NCBI GenBank assembly: GCA_026421215.1
Contig: JAPKBN010000021.1
Coordinates: 1 to 35,723, forward strand
Reading direction: 5' to 3'
Origin: Dehalococcoidia bacterium
GTDB lineage: Bacteria > Chloroflexota > Dehalococcoidia > Lucifugimonadales > Lucifugimonadaceae
DNA length: 35,723 nucleotides
Under the pieces are notes generated by a model. It saw nothing but the letters and a program-made list of their open reading frames with translations. It was not told the DNA's origin and did no database searches. Each line of letters starts with the position of its first letter. The first letter of the stretch is position 1. A program made the translations under genes and the position numbers. Shown here one piece after another: positions 8,100-15,527 of the stretch.

Positions 8100-9127
8100 G
8101 CATCACCTCCTGCGGCTTCGCCACTTTCACGGGTGCCGGATTCGGTTTCGGGTCCCGGATCAATTACATCGTCCTGAACGATCTCTAACTCGCCCATCTG
8201 CAAAGTCCGTAACTGTTCCAGTAACGCCTTCTCTTCGTCCGACGACTCCCCAGGCACCGAAATCACCATCCTTGCGACCAGATCACCGTGCCCTGCGGCG
8301 CCCCGACCGTGCCTCGGCATCCCCTTGCCTTTCATCCGGAAATTACGCCCTTGAGTCGTCCCTGCCGGGACCTTGAGCGCCACCTTTCCGGTCATCGTCG
8401 GCACCTCCACCTCACCGCCAAGCAATGCGTCCAGATAAGACACTGCTACATCCGTAACGAGATCGTCGTCGTTTCGTGTGAATACACGGTGACGCCGAAC
8501 ATCAACTTCGATGTTCAACTCCGTCCGATCGTCCGGACGCACGCGAATGCGATCGCCTGACTCGGTCCCCTTCGGCAGAGTGACCTCAAGAGTTCGTGGC
8601 ATCTGACTTGTCCCGGATCCGCCGCAGTACGAGCAGAGTACCGTTCCGTCGATGCCGGTACCGGTGCACTCCTTGCAGGGAGAGGCGCCCTGGATCGTGA
8701 TGCTCCGCTTCGATCCCGCAAATGCCTCTTCAAGAGTGATCTGAACGTTGGTCTGCAAGGCTTGCCGCTGTGAACGACCGAACGCATTCCCCAGTCCGAA
8801 ATCACCAAACAGTCCGTCGAGACCTATGCCACCGCCCCCCCGGTGGCCGCCACGCGACCTTCGGAATCCGGCACCCCTGGCATCGTTGGCACGCATCTGC
8901 CCGGCGTGCTTCCAGTTATCCCCGTACTGGTCGTAATCGCGACGAGTTTTCGGGTCTGAGAGGACCTGATACGCCTCGTTGACCCGTTTGAAACGGGCTT
9001 CAGCGTCCGGGTCGCTCGTGTTCACGTCTGGGTGATAACGACGCGCCAGGCGCCTGTAAGCGGTCTTGACCTCTTTATCGGCGGCATTTCGTGGAACGCC
9101 TAGTTCTATGTAGTAATCCTGTGGCAT
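8096..9127 (-). CDS. dnaJ: DnaJ-family co-chaperone with a reduced zinc-finger domain
   Basis: A 343-residue Hsp40. The J domain occupies residues 1-70, with the DnaK-stimulating HPD tripeptide at 32-34. A Gly/Arg/Phe-rich linker follows (about 84-118). The zinc region has only two CxxCxGxG motifs, CKECTGTG (151-158) and CSYCGGSG (165-172), where full DnaJ has four, so only one zinc site can form. The two substrate-binding beta domains follow, with VTLPKGTESGDRIRV, VEVPTMTGKVALKVPAGTTQGRNFRMKGKGMP and a terminal dimerisation helix. It is the first gene of the dnaJ-hspR-clpC operon. The ATG at 9127 has no Shine-Dalgarno sequence and lies 8 bases after a good -10 box, which suggests a leaderless mRNA. 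It could equally be called CbpA-like; dnaK and grpE are absent here. Confidence 0.9.
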   Translation of the reverse strand: MPQDYYIELGVPRNAADKEVKTAYRRLARRYHPDVNTSDPDAEARFKRVNEAYQVLSDPKTRRDYDQYGDNWKHAGQMRANDARGAGFRRSRGGHRGGGGIGLDGLFGDFGLGNAFGRSQRQALQTNVQITLEEAFAGSKRSITIQGASPCKECTGTGIDGTVLCSYCGGSGTSQMPRTLEVTLPKGTESGDRIRVRPDDRTELNIEVDVRRHRVFTRNDDDLVTDVAVSYLDALLGGEVEVPTMTGKVALKVPAGTTQGRNFRMKGKGMPRHGRGAAGHGDLVARMVISVPGESSDEEKALLEQLRTLQMGELEIVQDDVIDPGPETESGTRESGEAAGGDA

Positions 9128-9135
9128 GTTGAAAA

Positions 9136-9164
9136 ATTGTAGTTATATCAGTGCTATCAGTCAA
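9136..9164 (-). promoter_or_regulatory. Sigma-70-type promoter of the dnaJ-hspR-clpC operon
   Basis: Read on the minus strand: -35 TTGACT (9164-9159), a 17-base spacer, and -10 TACAAT (9141-9136). The predicted start site falls one or two bases before the dnaJ ATG, giving a near-leaderless transcript. A direct repeat ACTGATA-GC-ACTGATA overlaps the -35 box and spacer, where a repressor could act. Confidence 0.65.
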
Positions 9165-9170
9165 TTAACT

Positions 9171-9191
9171 TAAGTGTTTTCAATGCACTTA
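9171..9191. promoter_or_regulatory. Candidate operator upstream of the dnaJ promoter
   Basis: A perfect inverted repeat TAAGTG-N9-CACTTA lies immediately upstream of the -35 box. It resembles the HspR HAIR site (CTTGAGT-N7-ACTCAAG) in its AGT/ACT core but has a longer spacer, so assignment to HspR is tentative. It lies between the dnaJ operon and the Hsp20 relic on the other strand and could once have served both. Confidence 0.35.
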
Positions 9192-9321
9192 GTTGATATA
9201 TAGACACTCATGTTTATATATTTCACACGTATGAGGCTCCACTACAAGAAAAGGCACACCTTCGGCTTCCCCTTCTACGGGTCTCGTCCTAGATCCGGCC
9301 ACCCCCGGCGCGCGGAACGGC

Positions 9322-9643
9322 GACAAGCCCGGAACATGGCAAATCCCGCTCGACATCGTGGACAAGGGCGATGAGTTGATCGTGAGCGCTTCCACTCGCC
9401 CGACATCAAGGTCAACATCGACGACGACGTCCTAATCATCCGTGCGGAGACACGCGAGCCTGCCACAACACAGGGCGAACTGATGTCGTCACGTCGCGCA
9501 TGGTCGTTTACACGAGCGGTCCAACTACCCAACACCGTGGGCTAAACAAGGCGACGCCCGCCGATACGAACGGCGTACTGACGATCACCCTGCCGAAGTC
9601 GGAGACCACCAAAGCCCGAGAGATAGCGACCAAGTTAACCTGA
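9322..9643 (+). pseudogene. Small heat-shock protein (Hsp20) relic, frameshifted
   Basis: Three consecutive frames encode pieces of an alpha-crystallin domain. The first (from 9322) gives GTWQIPLDIVDKGDELIVSA. The second (9399-9545) gives PDIKVNIDDDVLIIRAE, then WSFTRAVQLPNTV before a stop. The third (9545-9643) gives NGVLTITLPK, then a final helix and stop. These match, in order, the Hsp20 pattern with its IxxDDGVLxIRxE, SFxRxxxLP and GVLxITLPK elements. At least two indels separate them. The N-terminal part upstream of 9322 is not recognisable. It may be a decayed gene, or an intact gene with sequencing or assembly indels. Its place beside the heat-shock operon suits an Hsp20. Confidence 0.75.
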
Positions 9644-9720
9644 ACCACCAAACACCCCAGAACCAAGAGGTCTCCCGACTCTTTCGAGGGCCTCTTATGG
9701 GTTGTGTGATAGCTGATTCT

Positions 9721-9749
9721 TTTCTCTCCCGGTGGGAGAGGGTTAGGGT
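9721..9749. repeat. Palindromic intergenic repeat CTCTCCC-GGT-GGGAGAG
   Basis: A perfect 7-bp stem (9724-9730 with 9734-9740) with a 3-nt loop, followed by GGTTAGGGT. This is the arrangement of a very widespread bacterial intergenic repeat of the form CTCTCCC...GGGAGAGGGTTAGGG (recalled from other genomes, not searched). Confidence 0.6.
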
Positions 9750-9907
9750 ATTCGAGGAACCGTTTCTTGATCGCGATACAACCCGTCGGTGAAGTTCCCT
9801 CGATTACGCTCGGGGAGACAGTGCCGAGTTTATGACAAAGAACCTGTTTCTTCTGTATTTATTGTCGAGTGGGACGTTTAATATCCCCCCGTCAATTCCG
9901 AGTCGCG

Positions 9908-9936
9908 TTGACACCCGTATTTACGAAACATAGCAT
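9908..9936 (+). promoter_or_regulatory. Promoter of the polyprenyl synthase gene
   Basis: Consensus -35 TTGACA (9908-9913), 17-base spacer and -10 TAGCAT (9931-9936, four of six matches). The predicted start is about 17 bases before the ATG at 9960. No Shine-Dalgarno sequence is seen in that short leader. Confidence 0.55.
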
Positions 9937-9959
9937 CGAAAATTATTCCCTCACCCAAC

Positions 9960-11024
9960 ATGCCTGATTCTCCACCCCCTCAGTCGACTGGCAGTTCGGT
10001 CGTAAAAGAACTGCCACCAGTATTTACTCGACACCAGGCGGTCGTCGGGGCGGCGTTGCGTGCCGAACTGGATGGCAGAACCCTCCCTATTTACGACTCA
10101 CTCAGGTACTACATGGGTTGGGCCGACGTCGACGGGACCCTTACGCACAGTCCTGAGGGCAAACGTCTGCGGCCGACCTTATGTCTGCTCGCCTGCGAGG
10201 CCGTTGGGGGCGATCCAGCGGACGCGTTGCCCGCCGCAGTGGCGATCGAGTTTGTCCACAACTTCTCGCTCATCCATGACGACATAGAGGATGGCGATCG
10301 CACCCGCCACCACCGGCCGACGCTCTGGGTCCTCTGGGGCGAGCCGACTGCGCTGGTAGCGGGCAACAACCTTCTAGCAATAAGCGACATGGCCACCCAG
10401 CAACTCCGTGATGTAGGTGTTAACACGGCTATCAAGGCCGGGCACATACTCACAGAACGTTACCTCTCCATGATGGAGGGGCAGTATCTGGACATCGCGT
10501 ACGAGGGCCGAACAGACGTCACCGTCGATGAGTACCTGATGATGATCGAGCGTAAGACCGGTGCCCTGATTGAGGGAGCTGTGGAACTTGGAGCGCTTGT
10601 CGGAGCCGGAGGTTCTAGCGAGGTCGTGGAAGGGTTACGGGCCGTCGGTGATGACATCGGGCGCATCTTCCAGATACGTGACGACGTGCTTGGAATCTGG
10701 GGCGGACCTGCGCTAGGCAAACCTATCGGTGCAGACATAACCCGCAAGAAAAATTCCCTGCCCGTTGTCCACGTCCTCGAACACGCGCGCGGCGCGCAAC
10801 AACGAGAGCTGCAACGAATTTACGCCAGAGATGAGATCAGTGCCATTGATGTCGAACGCGTACTTGATGCAATGGACGGGCTGGGCACACAACGCTGGTG
10901 CCAGGGACAGGCGGAAACGCGATGGAACCGGGCGCGCAAGCGATTGGCATCTCTGCAGTTAAGCTCCGATGCCACTCGAGAATTTCTGGAACTGGGTGAA
11001 TATCTGTTAGTGCGGGAAGTCTGA
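9960..11024 (+). CDS. Polyprenyl (geranylgeranyl/farnesyl-type) diphosphate synthase
   Basis: A 354-residue trans-prenyltransferase that condenses isopentenyl diphosphate onto allylic diphosphates. The first aspartate-rich motif is IHDDIEDGDRTRHHRPTLW (DDIED at 107-111), preceded by GKRLRPTLCLLACEAVGG. The second motif reads FQIRDDVLGIWG, in which the last Asp of DDxxD is Gly, a variant common in actinobacterial-type enzymes. KPIGADITRKKNSLPVVH is the usual lysine-rich follow-on. Product length cannot be read safely from sequence. The next gene overlaps it by one base (TGATG), so the two form an operon. The substrates come from the MEP pathway, to which ispDF in this window contributes. Confidence 0.9.
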   Translation: MPDSPPPQSTGSSVVKELPPVFTRHQAVVGAALRAELDGRTLPIYDSLRYYMGWADVDGTLTHSPEGKRLRPTLCLLACEAVGGDPADALPAAVAIEFVHNFSLIHDDIEDGDRTRHHRPTLWVLWGEPTALVAGNNLLAISDMATQQLRDVGVNTAIKAGHILTERYLSMMEGQYLDIAYEGRTDVTVDEYLMMIERKTGALIEGAVELGALVGAGGSSEVVEGLRAVGDDIGRIFQIRDDVLGIWGGPALGKPIGADITRKKNSLPVVHVLEHARGAQQRELQRIYARDEISAIDVERVLDAMDGLGTQRWCQGQAETRWNRARKRLASLQLSSDATREFLELGEYLLVREV

Positions 11025-11878
11025 TGTCACTCGCTCTTGTCGCCTCGAGGCGAGAGGAACTTGCCGCCGTGCTGAGCCGTGGTGCGTGGCGTCCCTGGCG
11101 CCAGCGTAGCGAGGGCGCATGGAGACAACGCCGGGCGCCGGAAGGCGCGCTCGCTTACCAACGACGGGACCACAGCGTCTCCATGATCCTGACCGGAGCC
11201 GGCCGCGCCCAGACTGAAAAAGCGATGGCCTGGTTGCTGGAGACCGAGCGACCCGACTCAATACTCTCGCTCGGTTTCGCCGGAGCCTGCACGCCCAACC
11301 TAGACATCGGGGACCTCGTGCTGGCAACACGACTCAACCACATCGAAGGCAGCCCGTTTGATTGGGACTCGGAATCCCTCAATCCAACCGACCCGCAATC
11401 CGGGGAATCACAACTAGACGTAAGACATGAAGAACTTCTAGCGGACGGTAAAATGCTCGATCTTGCGCGCAGCGCGGTCGAAATAAACGGAATCGACTTC
11501 ATGCCCTCCCCAACCCTCACCGTAAATTCATTGGTGCGAACGTCTGGCCTCTCAGCATGGCTTGGAGCAACGTACGGTGTCTCGGCTGTCGACCGGGAAA
11601 GCTACTGGGTGGCCGCGGCCGCGGCCCGGGCAGGGGTGCCGTGTTTGAGCGTCCGATCTATCGTTTACGGGGTGGACGAGACACTTCCAGAGGTCGCATC
11701 AAGACTACCTGACACACCATCCGGTGGGCGATTCGGACCCATCTTCAACTACGGCGTTAGGCATCCCAAGGAAATGTGGCGCTACATGCGAGCAATGCGC
11801 AGTGCGCGTAACGCAGTGGCGACACTGACAGCCGTGCTGACCAACAGTGACGTTTTCAATGTTGGCATAAACCGATGA
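11024..11878 (+). CDS. Nucleoside phosphorylase/nucleosidase-like protein (possibly HpnG-like)
   Basis: A 284-residue member of the PNP/UDP phosphorylase superfamily. The phosphate/ribose-side segment ILSLGFAGACTPNLDIGDLVLA and the later AVDRESYWVAAAAARAGVPCLSVRSIVYGVDETLP match the family's GFAG...GDLV and the VDxES region with its SxxxDxxxE-like follow-up. The usual MES is RES here. The start overlaps the end of the prenyl synthase gene by one base, which implies translational coupling. In hopanoid producers an enzyme of this family, HpnG, removes adenine from adenosylhopane, and its partner genes include prenyl synthases. This makes HpnG-like function a reasonable guess. MTA/SAH nucleosidase or futalosine hydrolase are alternatives. 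No other hopanoid gene is in the window. Confidence 0.65.
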   Translation: MSLALVASRREELAAVLSRGAWRPWRQRSEGAWRQRRAPEGALAYQRRDHSVSMILTGAGRAQTEKAMAWLLETERPDSILSLGFAGACTPNLDIGDLVLATRLNHIEGSPFDWDSESLNPTDPQSGESQLDVRHEELLADGKMLDLARSAVEINGIDFMPSPTLTVNSLVRTSGLSAWLGATYGVSAVDRESYWVAAAAARAGVPCLSVRSIVYGVDETLPEVASRLPDTPSGGRFGPIFNYGVRHPKEMWRYMRAMRSARNAVATLTAVLTNSDVFNVGINR

Positions 11879-11880
11879 CG

Positions 11881-11926
11881 GATTCCATTTCAACCTCGAA
11901 ATGAAGCTGACGCCGCTCATGGAATC
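11881..11926. other. Inverted repeat after the nucleosidase gene
   Basis: GATTCCAT (11881-11888) and ATGGAATC (11919-11926) form a perfect 8-bp stem directly after the stop codon, with a 30-nt loop. No T tract follows. It may be a weak terminator or an mRNA-end structure. The remaining sequence to 12022 shows no gene. Confidence 0.35.
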
Positions 11927-12022
11927 GGCTAGATTGGACGTGACTATGTCATTGGATAGGATTACCGATCGTTTTCTATCGCGTAATTTTCTTAAATACC
12001 ATCAGGATGGAGAGGTCACGTA

Positions 12023-12466
12023 TTGAGGGCGTTCACAAAGTGCCTCAACGTGAGATCGACTCGAGCACCAGAGTTCATCGACATCACGGATCTCGTTGTC
12101 GATGTCGTGGGGGAATCCAAGGTCGAATCCGGAATTGCGATCGTCTTCTCGCGCCACACAACTGCGGCGATCAAAATAAACGAAAACGAACCACTCTTGA
12201 TCAAAGATATGGAACACTTCCTGGGTACAGTCGCGCCCCAGGACTCCTACTACGGGCACAACGATTTCGCTATCCGCACCGTGCACATGAATGAAGACGA
12301 ATGTCCCAACGGTCACGCGCACTGCCAGCACCTAGTCCTCGGCACCAGCGAAATGATCCCTATCGTAAACGGCGAGTTGGCGTTCGGAAAATGGCAGCGA
12401 GTCTTTCTAGTGGAACTAGACCTCCCGAAGAGCCGAGAAGTTGTCGTCCAGATAATGGGCGGGTAG
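12023..12466 (+). CDS. YjbQ/UPF0047 family protein
   Basis: A 147-residue single-domain protein of the YjbQ family, annotated in databases as secondary thiamine-phosphate synthase from the weak activity of the E. coli member; the true physiological role is unsettled. Family motifs visible are FSRHTTAAIKINENEPLL, MEHFL, YGHNDFAIR and the His-rich NGHAHCQHLVLGTSEMIPI, followed by GKWQRVFLVELDLPKSREVVVQIMG. The start is TTG at 12023, with GGAGAGG at 12009-12015 and seven bases of spacing; no in-frame ATG fits. It is followed 36 bases later by a class II aldolase gene, probably in the same transcript. Confidence 0.85.
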   Translation: MRAFTKCLNVRSTRAPEFIDITDLVVDVVGESKVESGIAIVFSRHTTAAIKINENEPLLIKDMEHFLGTVAPQDSYYGHNDFAIRTVHMNEDECPNGHAHCQHLVLGTSEMIPIVNGELAFGKWQRVFLVELDLPKSREVVVQIMGG

Positions 12467-12502
12467 CGAACCAGGGCTCATGCACCGGAATGGACGATAT
12501 CG

Positions 12503-13162
12503 ATGGCTCTAATAACGCAACGTGATGAGTTGATTGAGGCCGTCAAAGAGATGGACCGTCTTGGACTCGTCTCCGGCTCCAGCGGGAACGCGAGCGTCAG
12601 GATTGACGCACCCGGTAGCCCCAATGCGTTTCTTATAACACCGGCCGGACTTCCCTACCCGTCGATGACCTCGGATCAGCTGGTGGCCGTCGATAACGAC
12701 CTCAATCCGATCGATGGCGAAGGCGTGCCGTCCTCCGAGTCCCTGCTCCATCTTGCGATCTACACGGCGAGACCGGACGTCAACGCCGTCATGCACACGC
12801 ACTCGCTTCATGCGACCGCACTCGGGGTAGCAGGTCGCCCACTTCCGTCGATAGTGGACGAACTTGTCGTGTACGTGGGGGGGGCGGTCCAGGTCGCTAA
12901 ATACGGATTCCCTGGTACCGAGGCGCTTGCACAGGCAGGTGTTGACGCGCTTGGCGATCGTCGTGCGGTCCTGATACCTCATCACGGTATGTTCGCCGTC
13001 GCCGATACGGTGTCCGAAGCGCTACGCGTATGTGCACTGGTTGAGCGCGTTGCGCAGATCTTTATCAATGCCGAGGCCATAGGCGGGGCAAAAGAGGTAC
13101 CAGAAGAATCGTTCAAGGCGGAACGCCGTATGTATCTTGAACGCTCCGGTCTTGACCGATAA
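12503..13162 (+). CDS. Class II aldolase/adducin family protein (L-fuculose-phosphate aldolase-like)
   Basis: A 219-residue zinc-dependent aldolase or epimerase of the AraD/FucA fold. Seen in order are the phosphate-binding SGSSGNASVRI and FLITPAG, then GVPSSESLLH with the catalytic Glu. The zinc ligands follow in HTHS (VMHTHSLHATAL) and PHHGMF. The known family members cleave or epimerise phosphorylated ketoses or, as MtnB, dehydrate methylthioribulose phosphate. The sequence alone does not choose between these. Neighbours are yjbQ upstream and a nucleoside hydrolase 27 bases downstream, so pentose or nucleoside-sugar catabolism is a reasonable inference but not proven. Confidence 0.82.
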   Translation: MALITQRDELIEAVKEMDRLGLVSGSSGNASVRIDAPGSPNAFLITPAGLPYPSMTSDQLVAVDNDLNPIDGEGVPSSESLLHLAIYTARPDVNAVMHTHSLHATALGVAGRPLPSIVDELVVYVGGAVQVAKYGFPGTEALAQAGVDALGDRRAVLIPHHGMFAVADTVSEALRVCALVERVAQIFINAEAIGGAKEVPEESFKAERRMYLERSGLDR

Positions 13163-13189
13163 CACACGCCCCTTCAAGTGGAGACGCTC

Positions 13190-14080
13190 GTGACTTCAGT
13201 CAACGTAATCATCGATACCGACCCCGGCGTGGATGATTTCCTTGCGATAGCACTCGCATTGAACTCTCCTGAACTTGTGATCGAAGCGTTCACGACCACA
13301 GGCGGAAATGCAGCGTTACGACACACAAACGCCAACATGCTCCGGATACTTGAGGCGCTGAATCGACCTAATCTTCCGGTATACCGGGGAGCACAACGCC
13401 CGCTGGTCGGAAGTTTCGGAGATGCCGAAGATGTCCACGGCGTAGGCGGGTTGCCGATATCGCTCCCGCGTTCGTCGATCCGTACGCGTGACGAGCATGC
13501 AGTGAATTACATGGCGCAACGCCTAAATAACGGACCGCCTGTGACGCTGATCGCTCTCGGCCCGACGACCAACGTCGCACGATTGTTCCGAGATCATCCC
13601 GGTTCCGTGAAGTCTGTGGAGCGCGTTGTGATCATGGGCGGCGCCCTGGACGTCCCCGGGAATGTCACGGACTATGCCGAATTCAATGTCTGGTCGGACC
13701 CGGAAGCCACCGCACTTGTCTTCAATTCCGACGTGCCCGTGACAATGGTCGGTAGTGATGTATGCAATCAAGTACGTACCTACGCCGACAAGACGCCTGT
13801 ACCCATCAATCCTGTAATACGACGTCTCACCCAAGCGCAGTACGCCGCCCGGCCAGGTCGCCGGATCACCCTTTACGACCCGGTCACAGTGATGGCCGTT
13901 GCACGGCCGAGTATTGTGAAACTGGAACGGTTAAACATTGCGGTAGACACTAGCGACGGCCCGGAGCGGGGTCGAACGCGTCGGCATCCGGCCGGGGCGA
14001 CGATCGACGTAGCGACGGGCGTAGATATTGAAGCAGCAATCGGTTTGTTCACCGGACGTGTAATACAGGGTCGGTTTTAA
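13190..14080 (+). CDS. Inosine/uridine-preferring nucleoside hydrolase
   Basis: A protein of about 296 residues that hydrolyses the N-glycosidic bond of ribonucleosides. The calcium-binding signature IIDTDPGVDDFLAIALAL is at the N terminus. TLIALGPTTNVARLF, the core VIMGGALDVPGNVTDYAEFNVWSDPEA and the late Asp in TLYDPVTVMAV are the remaining active-site blocks. The GTG at 13190 is preferred over an in-frame GTG at 13178 because GGAG at 13180-13183 is correctly spaced for it. It follows the class II aldolase closely and is likely in the same operon, where released ribose could be metabolised. Confidence 0.9.
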   Translation: MTSVNVIIDTDPGVDDFLAIALALNSPELVIEAFTTTGGNAALRHTNANMLRILEALNRPNLPVYRGAQRPLVGSFGDAEDVHGVGGLPISLPRSSIRTRDEHAVNYMAQRLNNGPPVTLIALGPTTNVARLFRDHPGSVKSVERVVIMGGALDVPGNVTDYAEFNVWSDPEATALVFNSDVPVTMVGSDVCNQVRTYADKTPVPINPVIRRLTQAQYAARPGRRITLYDPVTVMAVARPSIVKLERLNIAVDTSDGPERGRTRRHPAGATIDVATGVDIEAAIGLFTGRVIQGRF

Positions 14081-14373
14081 ATAGAGCTAGTTCAGTCTTA
14101 AAGATTGTTGACAATACCAGGATTATTTACGAGCGATATGTCATTCCCGTGATGATCTTTGTGCCATTCAGCAATCGCGGATTTAAAGAAACATCAGAGG
14201 ACTCTGGGATTCGAATTAACGCTGACGCGGAAATCACAGGCTGTTTTTCACGTATGTGGCGGTAAAATGATTTCATCTGCGACAACAGTTCCAGACCTGC
14301 CTCTACCAGAACGGGTAATCTGTACCGCTGTCCAGGACATCCGAATTCGATCGCACCGGGTACGGGAGACTCA
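14081..14373. other. Intergenic leader before the tetrapyrrole operon
   Basis: There is no convincing gene. A consensus -35 hexamer TTGACA is at 14108-14113 but lacks a good -10 at normal spacing. GTCATTCCCG near 14139-14149 and GGGATTC near 14207 are reminiscent of degenerate interspersed repeats. The long leader could carry regulation of the heme genes, but I recognise no known RNA element. Confidence 0.4.
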
Positions 14374-15408
14374 ATGACCACGAGCACCATAGAGACTGTG
14401 GACCGAGAGATCTGTAACGTCGTCCAGTCTGACTTCCCACTGGTAGAACGCCCTTTCCTCAAAATTGCGGAAGGCCTCGGCATCACCGAAGACGAGGTGA
14501 TGGGGCGGATAATCGAGCTAAAGCGTAAGAACATCGTTCGACAAATCGGAGCAATCTTCGACACACGTCGGCTCGGCTACACAACCACGCTCGTCGCTAT
14601 GCGTATCCCCGAGGAGTCGCTGGATGACGCTGCACAGATCATCAACCGCCACCCGGGCGTCAGCCACAACTACGCCCGCAACGGACGCTTCAACCTCTGG
14701 TTCACACTCGCAGTCTCTCCGTTTGAAGATATGGATGAGACCCTGGCCAAAATGGTCAAGGAGACAGGAGCAGAGGCCACCCGCAAGATGCCGACGATCA
14801 AATTCTTCAAAATCGGCGTCAATTTTGACATGGTGAAACAGGAATCCGACGCCACCACTTATTTCAAGCCGGACGAGCCGGTGGACTCGAAGTCAGACGC
14901 CCCGATGATGGACGCTGATTGGAATAAGGCACAGGCCCTGACCGATTTCGACATCGCGTTCGTCCGGGCGATGCAGGAAGACCTGCAGATCATCCCCGAA
15001 CCGTTCAAGGATATGTCGGATGAGCTCGGGATAGACATCGCCGCGTTGTTCGCGCATGTCGATGACATGGTGGGCCGCAAGTTGATGCGCAGATTTTCCG
15101 CCGTCTTGCACCACCGCAGAGCTGGCTTTGCCGCAAACGCTATGGGCGTATGGAACGTCCCTGAAGCCCGTTCGGAAGAAGTCGGCAATCTGATGGCGCA
15201 GTCACGATCCGTGACTCATTGTTACGAGCGACCACGTTTCCCTGACTGGAAGTACTCCCACTTCACCATGCTTCATGCGACCTCCCAAGAGGGATGCGAG
15301 GAACTGGCGAAGGAGATTTCAGACACTACCGGAATAACCGACTATCAGCTGCTGTACTCAAGTCGCGAGTACAAAAAGACCCGTGTCCGTTATTTCGTGG
15401 ACGAGTAG
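14374..15408 (+). CDS. ahbAB: Siroheme decarboxylase, AhbA-AhbB (NirDL-type) fusion
   Basis: A 344-residue protein made of two Lrp/AsnC-like halves. Each half has a winged helix-turn-helix followed by a RAM-like domain. The first half (about 1-155) contains PFLKIAEGLGITEDEVMGRI, IGAIFDTRRLGY and SHNYARNGRFNLWFTLAV. The second half (about 180-344) contains FSAVLHHRRAGF and THCYERPRFPDWKYSHFTML. The last stretch is the signature of AhbB. Separate AhbA and AhbB form the siroheme decarboxylase that converts siroheme to didecarboxysiroheme in the alternative heme pathway; the homologous NirDL fusion does the same in heme d1 synthesis. It opens an operon with precorrin-2 dehydrogenase, hemC, cobA-hemD and hemB, which supply siroheme. 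This context argues strongly against a transcription-factor role. AhbC, AhbD and other Nir genes are not in the window, so the end product is undecided. Confidence 0.88.
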   Translation: MTTSTIETVDREICNVVQSDFPLVERPFLKIAEGLGITEDEVMGRIIELKRKNIVRQIGAIFDTRRLGYTTTLVAMRIPEESLDDAAQIINRHPGVSHNYARNGRFNLWFTLAVSPFEDMDETLAKMVKETGAEATRKMPTIKFFKIGVNFDMVKQESDATTYFKPDEPVDSKSDAPMMDADWNKAQALTDFDIAFVRAMQEDLQIIPEPFKDMSDELGIDIAALFAHVDDMVGRKLMRRFSAVLHHRRAGFAANAMGVWNVPEARSEEVGNLMAQSRSVTHCYERPRFPDWKYSHFTMLHATSQEGCEELAKEISDTTGITDYQLLYSSREYKKTRVRYFVDE

Positions 15409-15527
15409 GCCACCAAATCTGACATTTCGTCGAGAAACGTCGCATGCAACCCGAGATCAGGCTGGCGAGTCGCGACGGTTACCGCTATTTAATGATGACT
15501 TCGCGTCATCACCCAGAGGAGATACCT

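Larger units (their letters stand above)
9644..9959. other. Intergenic region between the Hsp20 relic and the prenyl synthase
   Basis: No plausible gene. A hairpin AAGAGG...CCTCTT (9665-9696) follows the relic and may be its old terminator. A second hairpin with a repeat-like flank lies at 9721-9749, and a promoter for the prenyl synthase at 9908-9936. The rest is moderately AT-rich and unremarkable. Confidence 0.5.

Noticed and set aside
9721-9749. Intrinsic terminator
   Set aside because: No T tract on either side in the right place; it fits a common intergenic repeat better.
14160-14232. A possible tRNA because GATTCGAA resembles a T loop
   Set aside because: No 5-bp T stem, no anticodon arm and no acceptor stem can be formed around it.
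14374-15408. Two-domain Lrp/AsnC transcription regulator
   Set aside because: The CYERPRFPDW signature and the surrounding heme genes identify siroheme decarboxylase.
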